Shown here: positions 51,005 through 61,262 of the stretch, piece by piece
Position numbering within the stretch: the stretch's first letter is position 1
Layout: every line of letters starts with the position of its first letter
Origin: Clostridiales bacterium
Lineage (GTDB): Bacteria; Bacillota; Clostridia; Oscillospirales; Oscillospiraceae
Direction of reading: 5' to 3'
Length of the DNA: 64,000 bases
Assembly: GCA_004557735.1 (NCBI GenBank)
Contig: SFFV01000002.1
Location: 105,043-169,042 of the forward strand
Notes under the pieces: generated by a model
The model's database searches: none
What the model was told of the DNA's origin: nothing
What the model saw: the letters and a program-made list of their open reading frames with translations, nothing else
Position numbers and translations under genes: made by a program

Positions 51005-52233
51005 TCCGTAATCTCCTTTTCCGGGATTGCCCGTCCGGCCGCATAGCCGGTGCTCCAGGCGATCTGCAGATTGTATCCGCCGGTACAGGCGTCCAGATCA
51101 AGGATCTCCCCGGCAAAATACAAGCCGGGAATGATTCCGGATTCCATGGTGCGGGGATTTATCTCCCGCACATCCACGCCGCCGGCGGTCACTACGGCTT
51201 CCTCTACCGGACGGCGGGCGGTCAGCCGGACCGTGAAGTGCTTGATCGTATCGCGCAGTGCGAGCCGCTGCTCGCGGCGAATGCTGTTCACTTTGAGCCG
51301 CGCCGGAATGCCGGAGCGATCAATCACAACCGGGATGAGCTTCTGCGGCAAAAGCGCATCGAGCGCATTTGAAAAATCGCGGTTGATGTTCTCCGAAAAA
51401 TCACGCAGAAGCCGCTCATCGAGCTTTTCCGGCGTGAGACCCGGCTTGAGATCGAGCTCCAGCCGGCAGGAGGAAACGTTCTCCGGCAGATGAGCGCTCG
51501 CCGACAGCACGAGCGGCCCCGATACGCCGAAATGCGTAAATAGCAGCTCCCCCTGTTCCCGGTACAGGACCTTATCGGCGCAAAAAAGCGTCAGACCGAC
51601 GTTTCGCAGCGAAAGTCCCTGCATCCGGGCGCAGTCCTTCTCCGCCTCAAGCGGCACGAGCGACGCGCGTGTCGGAACGATGGTGTGGCCAAGTCTTGCG
51701 GCGATGCGGTAGCCGTCGCCGGTGGAGCCGGTCGCCGGATACGATAACCCGCCGGTGCACAGAATAACCGCCCGGCAGGGATATTCGCCGCGGTTCGTCA
51801 CCGCCGCACAAACGCGTCCGTCCGCCGTCCGGACATCCACAAGGCGCTCCCGGACAAAGCGCACGCCGGCGCCTTTTGCCATGCGCTCGAGCGTGTCGGC
51901 AATGTCGTTGGCGTTATCGGACTGAGGAAAGACGCGCTCGCCGCGCTCGGTTTTAAGCGGCACGCCCGCCTCCTCAAAAAAACTCTTCACGGCCTCCGGC
52001 GGGAAGGCATAAAGCGAGCTTTTTAGAAACCGCGCGTTGGTGCATACCTTCCGCAGAAATTCCTGCGGCTCGCTGTCGTTCGTCACATTGCAGCGGCCCT
52101 TGCCGGTAATGCGGAGCTTTTTTCCCGTTTTCCCGTTCGGCTCAAGAACCGTTACCGAAAGGCCGCGCCGCGCCGCCGTGATCGCCGCCATAAGTCCGGC
52201 GGCTCCGGCGCCGGCAATGATTGCATCAGTCAT
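51001..52233 (-). CDS. BaiN/HI0933-family FAD-dependent oxidoreductase
   Basis: 410 residues from the ATG at 52233, which overlaps the murR-like stop by 8 bases; there is no good SD, so coupled translation is likely. The FAD Rossmann motif is AGAGAAGLMAAI (about 7-18). GKKLRITGKGRCNVTND and the C-terminal PRTMESGIIPGLYFAGEILD are family hallmarks. Relatives reduce bile-acid intermediates in gut Clostridia (BaiN), but the general substrate of this conserved family is unknown. It sits upstream of cmk. Confidence 0.9.
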   Translation of the reverse strand: MTDAIIAGAGAAGLMAAITAARRGLSVTVLEPNGKTGKKLRITGKGRCNVTNDSEPQEFLRKVCTNARFLKSSLYAFPPEAVKSFFEEAGVPLKTERGERVFPQSDNANDIADTLERMAKGAGVRFVRERLVDVRTADGRVCAAVTNRGEYPCRAVILCTGGLSYPATGSTGDGYRIAARLGHTIVPTRASLVPLEAEKDCARMQGLSLRNVGLTLFCADKVLYREQGELLFTHFGVSGPLVLSASAHLPENVSSCRLELDLKPGLTPEKLDERLLRDFSENINRDFSNALDALLPQKLIPVVIDRSGIPARLKVNSIRREQRLALRDTIKHFTVRLTARRPVEEAVVTAGGVDVREINPRTMESGIIPGLYFAGEILDLDACTGGYNLQIAWSTGYAAGRAIPEKEITE

Positions 52234-53089
52234 TGAGATTTTCGTAAACCTCATATTCGCTCCAGATACCCTCGAGCTTCCGGAACGTGTCGGAGAGATT
52301 GTCGGGGCGCTGGTAGCCGATAGCAACGATGAGCGCGTTGATGAGGCTCATCGGCGCAACGAGAGAGTCCAGAAACGAGACCATGTCGCTTTTGGCGAAC
52401 AGGTTGATATCCGCCACACCGAAAAACGGCGAGGAGCGGCCGTCCGTGATTCCGATCGCCGTCGCGCCGGTGGATTTGGCAAACTGCATCGCCTTGATTG
52501 TGCGTGAGGAATAGCGCGGAAAACTGATGCCGATAAAAACGTCGCCCTCATGGATGCGGAACACCTGCTCATAGACCTCACTCACGGACGTATCGTGGAT
52601 CAGCCGGACATTGTCGAGCAGAAGATTGAGGTAAAATCCGAGAAAGCTCGCAAGGGATGTGGACGAGCGCATGCCGACGATGTAAACCGTTTTGGCCTTG
52701 AGGATCGCGTCAACCGCCCGGTTGAAATCTTCCTTGCTCACCTCGTCGATCGTGCTGTGAAGCTTATCCATGTCCGCGGAGAACACAGCGTCGAGAATGT
52801 TGCCGCGGTCGATCTGCTCTTTGGCGACCTCGATGCGCTGCACGGCCGTGAGGCGGTTTCGGATCATCTCCTGCATGGCGCGGCGCATGCCGGGATAGCC
52901 GTCATACCCAAGCTCCGTGGCAAAACGGACGACCGTTGATTCCGAGACGCCGACCGTCTGCCCGAGCTTTCCCGCCGTCATAAAAGCGGCTTTGTCGTAG
53001 TTTTCCGAAATGTACCGGCAGATCATCCGCTGGCCCTTCGAAAATTTATGGTATTCTTTATTGATAAGCGCCAGAATATCGCGTTCCAT
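52226..53089 (-). CDS. MurR/RpiR-family transcription regulator
   Basis: 287 residues from the ATG at 53089 (SD GAGGG); the frame is open to 53134. The N-terminal HTH_6 domain (about 1-77; FMTAGKLGQTVGVSESTVVRF) precedes a SIS sugar-phosphate-binding domain (about 110-260; VYIVGMRSSTSLASFL). Such proteins sense phosphosugars. No transport or amino-sugar genes are nearby; instead it leads the baiN-cmk-plsC-ispH-S1 run. An exact dyad at the predicted transcription start suggests autoregulation. Confidence 0.92.
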   Translation of the reverse strand: MERDILALINKEYHKFSKGQRMICRYISENYDKAAFMTAGKLGQTVGVSESTVVRFATELGYDGYPGMRRAMQEMIRNRLTAVQRIEVAKEQIDRGNILDAVFSADMDKLHSTIDEVSKEDFNRAVDAILKAKTVYIVGMRSSTSLASFLGFYLNLLLDNVRLIHDTSVSEVYEQVFRIHEGDVFIGISFPRYSSRTIKAMQFAKSTGATAIGITDGRSSPFFGVADINLFAKSDMVSFLDSLVAPMSLINALIVAIGYQRPDNLSDTFRKLEGIWSEYEVYENLND

Positions 53090-53122
53090 GGCAGGACCCT
53101 CATACTTCTTTACAAAAAATCT

Positions 53123-53139
53123 CCCGGATATCATCCGGG
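53123..53139 (-). promoter_or_regulatory. operator-like dyad in the regulator leader
   Basis: CCCGGAT (53123-53129), 3 bases, ATCCGGG (53133-53139). It lies at +1 of the predicted promoter. On RNA it is a hairpin followed by AGATTTTTTG, so it could also act as a 5' hairpin or very early terminator. Confidence 0.55.
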
Positions 53140-53145
53140 TGATTC

Positions 53146-53174
53146 ATTTTAGACCGTTTTTCCTGCAAATGCAA
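53146..53174 (-). promoter_or_regulatory. sigma-A-type promoter of the MurR/RpiR gene
   Basis: On the minus strand TTGCAT (53169-53174), a 17-base spacer and TAAAAT (53146-53151). Confidence 0.6.
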
Positions 53175-53219
53175 GATGTTTTTGCAATTTTTGTTGATAA
53201 ATCCTGCAAAAAGAAGGTA

Positions 53220-53924
53220 TCAGTGCAGACTTTGCAAGTATTCCAGCTCTTTTGCCGTTAAATACCGCCACTGGCCGGCGGGCAGATCTCCGAGAGCAAT
53301 TTCCCCCTGCCGGATGCGGAGAAGGCGATGCACCTTCAGCCCGGCGGAAGCGCACATGTTGCGCACCTCGCGGTTTTTCCCCTCGCGGACGGTAACATCA
53401 ATGAGCGCCCGCTCTTCCGCGGAGCGAAGTATGCGTACCTCCGCTGCGCGATAGCGCACGCCCTTGTACACGATCGGGCGGCGCAGCGCTCCGGCGGCTT
53501 CCGCCGCGTCCGGACCGCTGACCCACACGCGATATGTTTTGCTCACACCGTGCGACGGATGCGCCAGGCGGTTTGCGGTTTCTCCGTCGTCGGTGAAGAG
53601 CAGCAGTCCTTCCGACATGCAATCGAGCCGCCCAACGGGGAAAAGACGCACGCCCGCGTCCTGCACAAGCTCGGCGACCGTCGGGCGGCCGTGCGTGTCG
53701 CGCAGCGTCGTAACATAGCCGCGGGGCTTGTGGAGAAGGATGTATGTATGATCCTCCGGCAGCGAAAGGCGCTTGCCGTTCAGACACACAATGTCGCCTT
53801 CTTCTGCACTCGCTCCGAGAGACGCGGCCGCACCGTTGACTGTAACTTTCCCCCGCCGGATGTATTCTTCCGCCTCGCGGCGGGAACAGACGCCCGCCGC
53901 GGCAATATATTTCTGAAGTCTCAT
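53220..53924 (-). CDS. rluB: rRNA pseudouridine synthase, RluB/RsuA family
   Basis: 234 residues from the ATG at 53924. The S4 domain (1-60; RLQKYIAAAGVCSRREAEEYI) precedes the synthase domain with the catalytic aspartate in FPVGRLDCMSEGLLLFTDDG. It isomerises uridine in rRNA, probably 23S U2605. Bacillus rluB also lies near scpA-scpB and dacB, as here, though spmA/spmB are missing. Confidence 0.93.
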   Translation of the reverse strand: MRLQKYIAAAGVCSRREAEEYIRRGKVTVNGAAASLGASAEEGDIVCLNGKRLSLPEDHTYILLHKPRGYVTTLRDTHGRPTVAELVQDAGVRLFPVGRLDCMSEGLLLFTDDGETANRLAHPSHGVSKTYRVWVSGPDAAEAAGALRRPIVYKGVRYRAAEVRILRSAEERALIDVTVREGKNREVRNMCASAGLKVHRLLRIRQGEIALGDLPAGQWRYLTAKELEYLQSLH

Positions 53925-53950
53925 TATCTTTCTTCCTGTGTATTCGACGC

Positions 53951-55021
53951 TCACGTCGGATAAATGCCGGGACAGAGCCACTGGGCGCGCGGGTTTTCCC
54001 CGGCCCACCGGAGTTCCGCTGTGCCGGCAACGGCCCCGTCCGCCGAAATGACAAGCTCTCCTGCCGCCGCCCCTGCCGGAACGGGTGCAAAAACGAACCG
54101 GGGGAGATGGACGTTAAAATCGACCTTTGCGCTTTTTGGTAAGCAAAGGCAGATTTCCCCGCTCAGCTCGGCAGCACTCTCCGCTTCCAGGCCGCCGATG
54201 ACAGGGACCTGCGCCACGCACTCCCCTTCGGAGAGCATAATTTCCGCGTAGGCATCAAACGCCCAGTCATAGAGCGCGGCATGATCCTTCCAGTCGTTCG
54301 GATCGGAGAGCGTTACACAGATGAGCTGCATGCCGCCGCGCTCACAGCTTGTGACAAGACAGCGGCCCGCGGCCTTTGTGTAACCGGTCTTTCCGCCGTT
54401 CACGCCGCGGCAGCTCCAGAGCAGTTTGTTGTGGTTCACATACGTCACTCCGTGGACGCGGCTGCTCCGCATGGCAAGGACTTCCGCGAGCACGCCGTTT
54501 TGCAGCGCTGCGGCCATAATACGGCCGAGATCGTGCGCGGAGGCGCGGTGTCCGTCGGCGTCCAATCCGTGCGGGTTGACAAAGTGCGACGCCGTGAGCC
54601 CAAGCTCTTCCGCTTTCCGGTTCATCCGATCGATGAACGCCTCGCCGCCGAGCGAACCGGCAATGGCAAGCGCCGCGTCGTTGCCGGAGGCGAGCAGCAA
54701 TCCTTCCAGAAGCTCGCGAAGCGTATAGCTCTCCCCCGCGCGGAGATACATGGAGGAGCCCTCCACCGCCGTCCACTCGCTGCGAACTGTGATAACATGC
54801 TCCGGCGAAGCAAGCTCAAGCGCGGTGAGCGCCGTCATAAGCTTCGTCGTGCTGGCGATCAGCATCGGCATATCGTCGTTCTTTTCCGCCAGGACCGCGC
54901 CGGATCGGGCGTGGAGCACGATCATCGCCTCCGCCGCGGTATCCGGCGATGGAGGAGCCGCAAATGCCGGGACAGAGAGCATGGTCGCTGTAATCAGGAG
55001 CAGCAGTATTGTTTTTTTCAT
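53951..55021 (-). CDS. D-alanyl-D-alanine carboxypeptidase (DacB/DacF-like)
   Basis: 356 residues. Signal peptide 1-21 (ends AFA). Penicillin-binding active site: STTK (Ser57, Lys60), SGN (112-114) and KTG (211-213). A C-terminal beta domain (about 265-356) follows. It trims pentapeptides of peptidoglycan. By location next to gerW and scpB and near rluB it is probably sporulation-linked (dacB-like in Bacillus context), but a vegetative role is possible. Its SD forms the 3' arm of a hairpin, and a forespore-type promoter is possible upstream. Confidence 0.9.
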   Translation of the reverse strand: MKKTILLLLITATMLSVPAFAAPPSPDTAAEAMIVLHARSGAVLAEKNDDMPMLIASTTKLMTALTALELASPEHVITVRSEWTAVEGSSMYLRAGESYTLRELLEGLLLASGNDAALAIAGSLGGEAFIDRMNRKAEELGLTASHFVNPHGLDADGHRASAHDLGRIMAAALQNGVLAEVLAMRSSRVHGVTYVNHNKLLWSCRGVNGGKTGYTKAAGRCLVTSCERGGMQLICVTLSDPNDWKDHAALYDWAFDAYAEIMLSEGECVAQVPVIGGLEAESAAELSGEICLCLPKSAKVDFNVHLPRFVFAPVPAGAAAGELVISADGAVAGTAELRWAGENPRAQWLCPGIYPT

Positions 55022-55024
55022 AAA

Positions 55025-55060
55025 TAAGCACCACCCATGGATTGATTCGGGCGGTGCTTA
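55025..55060 (-). promoter_or_regulatory. stem-loop with SD of the carboxypeptidase in its 3' arm
   Basis: Arms 55025-55036 (TAAGCACCACCC) and 55049-55060 pair over 12 bases on the minus-strand RNA (one G-U), with a 12-base loop. The 3' arm GGGTGGTG is the SD, 7 bases before ATG. TTTATG follows, so it could also be a weak terminator of gerW. Confidence 0.7.
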
Positions 55061-55089
55061 GTATGACCGGAATAACGGGGAAACTATTC
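55059..55089 (-). promoter_or_regulatory. forespore (sigma-F/G)-like promoter candidate
   Basis: On the minus strand GAATA (55085-55089) overlaps the gerW stop; 19 bases on lies CATACTA (55059-55065), a sigma-G-type -10 (usual spacing 18). GGTCATACT also fits the sigma-F -10 GGNNANANT at 16 bases. Spacings are one base off, so this is tentative. Confidence 0.35.
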
Positions 55090-55452
55090 CTTATTTTTCT
55101 TATTTACGATGTTGTCGATGCGGTCGAGCACGTCGGGCATCATCTCCACAACGCGGTCCATCGTCGAGAGCGGGCTGGAATTCACGCTGATCATGCGGCA
55201 GGTCCCGTCCTTGATGACGAAGAAGCCAACCGGCTCGACCTTGACGCCCGCTCCGTTGCCGCCGGTAAAGGAAATGCCCTTGCTGCCAGTCGTCCCGCCG
55301 GTGCCGATGCCGAAGCTCATGCGCGAAACAGGAATGACGGTAATGCCGTCAGGCGTGCTGATGGGTTTGCCGATAATGGTGTCTGCGTCAACCAGCTGCC
55401 GGATCTTACTGACCGTCATGTCCATAAGGGCGTTGATCTTATTCTCTTCCAT
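55084..55452 (-). CDS. gerW: GerW (YtfJ)-family spore protein
   Basis: 122 residues from the ATG at 55452; the frame is open to 55491. KINALMDMTVSKIRQLVDAD, then TIIGKPI and a Gly/Thr-rich core (GIGTGGTTGSKG, FTGGNGAGVKVEPVGFFVI) are typical. In Bacillus it is a forespore protein needed for normal germination. It overlaps the DUF2953 gene by 14 bases; the pair corresponds to Bacillus ytfI-ytfJ. Confidence 0.93.
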   Translation of the reverse strand: MEENKINALMDMTVSKIRQLVDADTIIGKPISTPDGITVIPVSRMSFGIGTGGTTGSKGISFTGGNGAGVKVEPVGFFVIKDGTCRMISVNSSPLSTMDRVVEMMPDVLDRIDNIVNKKNKE

Positions 55453-56143
55453 TGTCGTCTTTCCTTTCATTCGTCGCCGCAGCGGGTTCACTTTCCCGAC
55501 GGCTGTTTATTTTCCATTTCAAAAACTCGACGCCGAGCGCCACGGCCAGATGCACCAGCCGGAACAGCTGCAGCGAGAGCACAATGCGCACGGAAACGAT
55601 CGGTTTCTCCGAGGTATAGTCCGCGCCGATCTCAATATCGCGCCGGAGAACGCGGATCTTTTTCCCCGCAAGCGCCGGGAGCGCCTCCGCCGCTGCGCAC
55701 GCCATGCCGTACTGGATCGCCGTATCGTAGGGATCCCGGCAGGCGACGGTGTAGTGCAGCTGGAAAAAGTTTACGGTGAAGCTGCGGAAAAAACGCCGGA
55801 TCGCGTGCGAACCCATCCGGAGCAGCGCTACGATGGTGTCAAAGTCGAGCTTGGGCTTTGGCTTGACAGTCACAGCATCGTTGATCTCCTTTTCTTTGGC
55901 GGCAGCGGCTTTCTTCGCCGCCTTTGCGGCGCGGCGTTCTTCTTTTTTGGCTCTTTTCTCCTCCGCCTTCAGCTTCTGTTTCTCCGTCAGCGGCTTCTTC
56001 GGAAGAAGCCGGATGCACAGCGGCCCGGCCTTGATGCCAACGCGGAGCACCTCATCCGCATAGCCGACATCCACGCCGTACGGCAGGAAAAACACGAGCA
56101 GAATCAAAACCGCCAGCACAGCCAGTATGATCCATCCAACCAA
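55439..56143 (-). CDS. DUF2953 membrane-anchored protein (YtfI-like)
   Basis: 234 residues from a TTG at 56143: the preceding in-frame codon is TGA, and SD GAGGTGA lies just upstream. One N-terminal helix (about 2-22) is followed by VDVGYADEVLRVGIKAGPL. A long Lys/Ala/Glu-rich coiled coil (about 53-90) leads to the conserved TVNFFQLHYTVACRDPYDTAIQYG region. Function is unknown; it is a standard partner of gerW in sporeformers. Confidence 0.85.
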   Translation of the reverse strand: MVGWIILAVLAVLILLVFFLPYGVDVGYADEVLRVGIKAGPLCIRLLPKKPLTEKQKLKAEEKRAKKEERRAAKAAKKAAAAKEKEINDAVTVKPKPKLDFDTIVALLRMGSHAIRRFFRSFTVNFFQLHYTVACRDPYDTAIQYGMACAAAEALPALAGKKIRVLRRDIEIGADYTSEKPIVSVRIVLSLQLFRLVHLAVALGVEFLKWKINSRRESEPAAATNERKDDNGRE

Positions 56144-56163
56144 TCACATCACCTCGTCCGGAG

Positions 56164-56763
56164 TCATTCGATCTCCGTGATTTTGAGCTGTTCTTCTTTT
56201 TCGCTTGCCGCGTCAATGGCGGCCTGGAGTTCCTCTATCCCCTCGCCTGTGGCAACATTCGGCAGCGGCGGCAGCTCCTCGATGGAGGAAATGCCGACAA
56301 CGCGGAGAAACTGGTCGGTCGTTCCGAAAAGGACCGGCCGTCCCGGCGCCTCCAAACGCCCGCAGGGAGCGATCAGCCCGCGCTCGGAGAGGAGCGCGAC
56401 GGTATAGGAGCTGTCGGCGCCGCGAAGCTGCTCTATATAAGAGCGTGTCACAGGCTGATAATACGCAACGATCGCCAAAACCTCCAGCGCCGTCGGCGAG
56501 AGCTTCGGCTGCGCGCGCTTTTCCAGCGCGCGGCGGACAACATCGCTGTACTCGCCCGCCGTAACGAGCTGCAGCCGGTTTTCCATCCGCGCCAGACGAA
56601 AGCCGCGGCCGTTTTCCTCATATTCTCTGGCAAGCTGTTCCGCAGCCTGCCGGACGTCCCACGGCTCCGCGCCGAGGATCTTGGCAATGCGTTCTGTTTC
56701 TACGCTGTCCCCGGCGGCAAAGAGGATCGCTTCCAGCACCGGGCGGATCTCGTTGATTCCCAT
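56164..56763 (-). CDS. scpB: segregation and condensation protein B
   Basis: 199 residues. Tandem winged helices; VLEAILFAAGDSVETERIA at the start and YYQPVTRSYIEQLRGADSS in the second winged helix (about 107-125) are diagnostic. It works with ScpA and SMC as bacterial condensin. It starts directly at the scpA stop. Confidence 0.96.
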   Translation of the reverse strand: MGINEIRPVLEAILFAAGDSVETERIAKILGAEPWDVRQAAEQLAREYEENGRGFRLARMENRLQLVTAGEYSDVVRRALEKRAQPKLSPTALEVLAIVAYYQPVTRSYIEQLRGADSSYTVALLSERGLIAPCGRLEAPGRPVLFGTTDQFLRVVGISSIEELPPLPNVATGEGIEELQAAIDAASEKEEQLKITEIE

Positions 56764-57534
56764 CTATTCTTCCGTATCCGTGAGCACACAGCTCACATCG
56801 TAATTTCCTTTTTCCCCGCTGACGCGGATGTGCCCGTCGGAGCAGAGCTCCAGTACGGACAGGAAGGTCGCTACCAGCTCGCTGCGGCTTTTGCAGATGC
56901 CGAACATGGAAGCGAGCGGCATATGCCCGTTTTTCCGAAGCATGCCGAGAAGCTGTCCGCTCTTTTCGCGAACGCTGAAGACAATCGGCTTCGGCGCGGC
57001 ACGGCGCAGCGTTTCGTTTTCCTCCGCGGGCGATTCACCGGTGCCGCGGAGCAGGATCTGTGCCAGCGCACGGAGCAATTCCTCCGGCGTATGGCGGTAG
57101 TCGTATGGCCGCTCCGGCAGAGGGAGCGGGCCGCGGGTGTGCATTTTCATGCCAGCTTCGGCCAGCTTCCCCAGGTCCGGGGCGATCTCGCGCACAGCGG
57201 CGATCGCGTCGCGGTTTTTGAGCTGCTCCAGCGCGGAGACGAGCACCTCCAGTTCCGTCGGTTCTTTCTCCTCCGTCAGGAGCATTTTGGTTTTGATGTA
57301 CATGAGATGCGACGCCATCTGGACAAACTCGCTTGCGATTTCAAGATCCATCTCCTGCATCTTCTGAAGATAGGCAAGATACTGGTCGAGCAGCTGAGAG
57401 ATCTGGATATCACGTATTTCGATCTTGTCCTTGGCGAGCAGCATTAAAATGAGGTCGAGCGGGCCGGTGAAATCCTCCAGCTCGTCGCACACATGCACGA
57501 CGCCTTCCAGATGATAGCTCGGTTCTTGGATCAT
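56764..57534 (-). CDS. scpA: segregation and condensation protein A
   Basis: 256 residues from the ATG at 57534; the only upstream in-frame start is a TTG inside the M50 gene. DFTGPLDLILMLLAKDKIEIRDI near the start is the kleisin N-terminal motif that binds the SMC neck. The C-terminal winged helix ends before GNYDVSCVL. It lies 17 bases after the M50 protease gene with a poorly spaced SD (AAAGG). Confidence 0.95.
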   Translation of the reverse strand: MIQEPSYHLEGVVHVCDELEDFTGPLDLILMLLAKDKIEIRDIQISQLLDQYLAYLQKMQEMDLEIASEFVQMASHLMYIKTKMLLTEEKEPTELEVLVSALEQLKNRDAIAAVREIAPDLGKLAEAGMKMHTRGPLPLPERPYDYRHTPEELLRALAQILLRGTGESPAEENETLRRAAPKPIVFSVREKSGQLLGMLRKNGHMPLASMFGICKSRSELVATFLSVLELCSDGHIRVSGEKGNYDVSCVLTDTEE

Positions 57535-57551
57535 GGGTATACCGTATGCCT

Positions 57552-58238
57552 TTACATGAAATGCGTCACGGGCCAAAGGCCGAGCCTGGCGAGGACGAAA
57601 AGTTTATCGAAGAGCCAGGAGGTCGCCGAGGAGAGCGGCCCGCCGAGAACCTTCGTGGATACCAGCACGAGGAGCAGTATCATACCGTAGCGCTCGTAGC
57701 GCATGAGTTTGAAATAGCTCTTGTCCGGAATGAGCGAAAACAGCACCTTGCTCCCGTCGAGCGGCGGAATGGGAATGAGGTTGAATACGGCAAGCGACAG
57801 GCTGAGATATGCCGTTGTGTAAATAAGCTGAAGGACCGTTTCGGCAACTGCGCCGCCGGTATGGAGTGGGTAAAAGAGCAGCCCGTACAGGAACAGAAAC
57901 ACTCCGGCAAGCAGGAAATTGCACGCTGGGCCCGCCAGCGCCGTCAGCGCCATGCCCTTTTTCGGATTTTTAAAGCGGTACATATTGACCGGCACCGGCT
58001 TTGCCCAGCCGAAGCGAAACACCACCATCATAAGAAGGCCCATGATATCGATGTGCTTTATGGGGTTGAGCGTCAGCCGTCCGGCGTCCTTCGCCGTCGT
58101 GTCGCCGAGCCGGCAGGCCACATACCCGTGGCTCAGCTCGTGCAGCGTGATGCACAGCAGCGACGGGAGAATGTTCATCACCATCTGCACCGGAACCGTC
58201 CAGTCCAGATTCTTCCAGATATTTACAAAGTCACTCAT
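57552..58238 (-). CDS. site-2 protease-family (M50) membrane metalloprotease
   Basis: 228 residues from the ATG at 58238. Zinc motif HELSH (33-37) lies in helix 1-2, and NLIPIPPLDGSKVL supplies the third ligand Asp. Six hydrophobic segments. It may cleave membrane proteins; the substrate is unknown. In Clostridia this protease gene commonly precedes scpA. No SD is visible; the promoter at 58249-58277 would start the message only about 4 bases before the ATG. Confidence 0.9.
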   Translation of the reverse strand: MSDFVNIWKNLDWTVPVQMVMNILPSLLCITLHELSHGYVACRLGDTTAKDAGRLTLNPIKHIDIMGLLMMVVFRFGWAKPVPVNMYRFKNPKKGMALTALAGPACNFLLAGVFLFLYGLLFYPLHTGGAVAETVLQLIYTTAYLSLSLAVFNLIPIPPLDGSKVLFSLIPDKSYFKLMRYERYGMILLLVLVSTKVLGGPLSSATSWLFDKLFVLARLGLWPVTHFM

Positions 58239-58248
58239 AGATAAGCTG

Positions 58249-58277
58249 ATTTTACCAAAAACTTTGGCAGAATACAA
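58249..58277 (-). promoter_or_regulatory. promoter giving a near-leaderless M50 message
   Basis: On the minus strand TTGTAT (58272-58277), a 17-base spacer and TAAAAT (58249-58254). The -35 lies just before the engB stop. Start expected near 58242. Confidence 0.45.
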
Positions 58278-58279
58278 CA

Positions 58280-58854
58280 CTAAATATTGTTTTCGATGAA
58301 TCCAAGCAGCTCGTGGCGGCCGATTTTTGCCGTGCAGGAATACAGAAGAAGCGGGAAATCGTCATCCAGCCCCAGGACATCCCGGATACGCTCCAGATTT
58401 GGCTCGATCTCGCTTTTTTTCAGCTTGTCGCACTTGTTCGCAACAACGACAAACGGCCGTCCCGCTTCAAAGAAATACTCCGCCATCGTCACATCGTCCG
58501 CCGTAGGAGCATGGCGGGAATCGACGATCAGCACGCCCATCGTGAAGAGGTTCGGCTCCTGAAAGAAATCCTCCATAAGCGCGCCCCAGCGGCGGCGCTC
58601 GTCGCCGGATACACGGGCGTAGCCGTAGCCGGGCAGGTCGATGAAATATGTCCCGTCCACGAGGAAATAGTTGACCTGTACGGTCTTTCCCGGCGTTGCA
58701 CCGACGCGGGCATAGTTCTTCCGGTTGAGCAGACTGTTGATCACGGAGGACTTGCCGACGTTGGAACGTCCGGCGAACGCGACGGCACGACGTCCGTCGC
58801 GCAAAAAAGCCTTTTTATTCGCGGCGGATTTTACGAAATCGACTTTCTGTGTAT

Positions 58855-58858
<4 letters not shown>
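58280..58858 (-). CDS. engB: ribosome-biogenesis GTPase YsxC/EngB
   Basis: 192 residues. GRSNVGKSS (G1), DLPGYGYA (G3) and NKCD (G4) are visible. It acts in 50S assembly. ATGA overlap with lon, the usual lon-engB order. Confidence 0.96.
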
Positions 58859-61200
<2,342 letters not shown>

Positions 61201-61225
61201 AATTGTATCATCCTCCATAGCAAAC

Positions 61226-61246
61226 GAGCGGGGACGCGCCCCGCTC
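61226..61246 (-). repeat. GC-rich hairpin between clpX and lon
   Basis: Arms GAGCGGGG (61226-61233) and CCCCGCTC (61239-61246), 5-base loop. No T run follows on the minus strand, so it is more likely an RNA-stability or pausing element than a terminator. Confidence 0.6.
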
Positions 61247-61262
61247 TCTGCCATGTGCTTTG

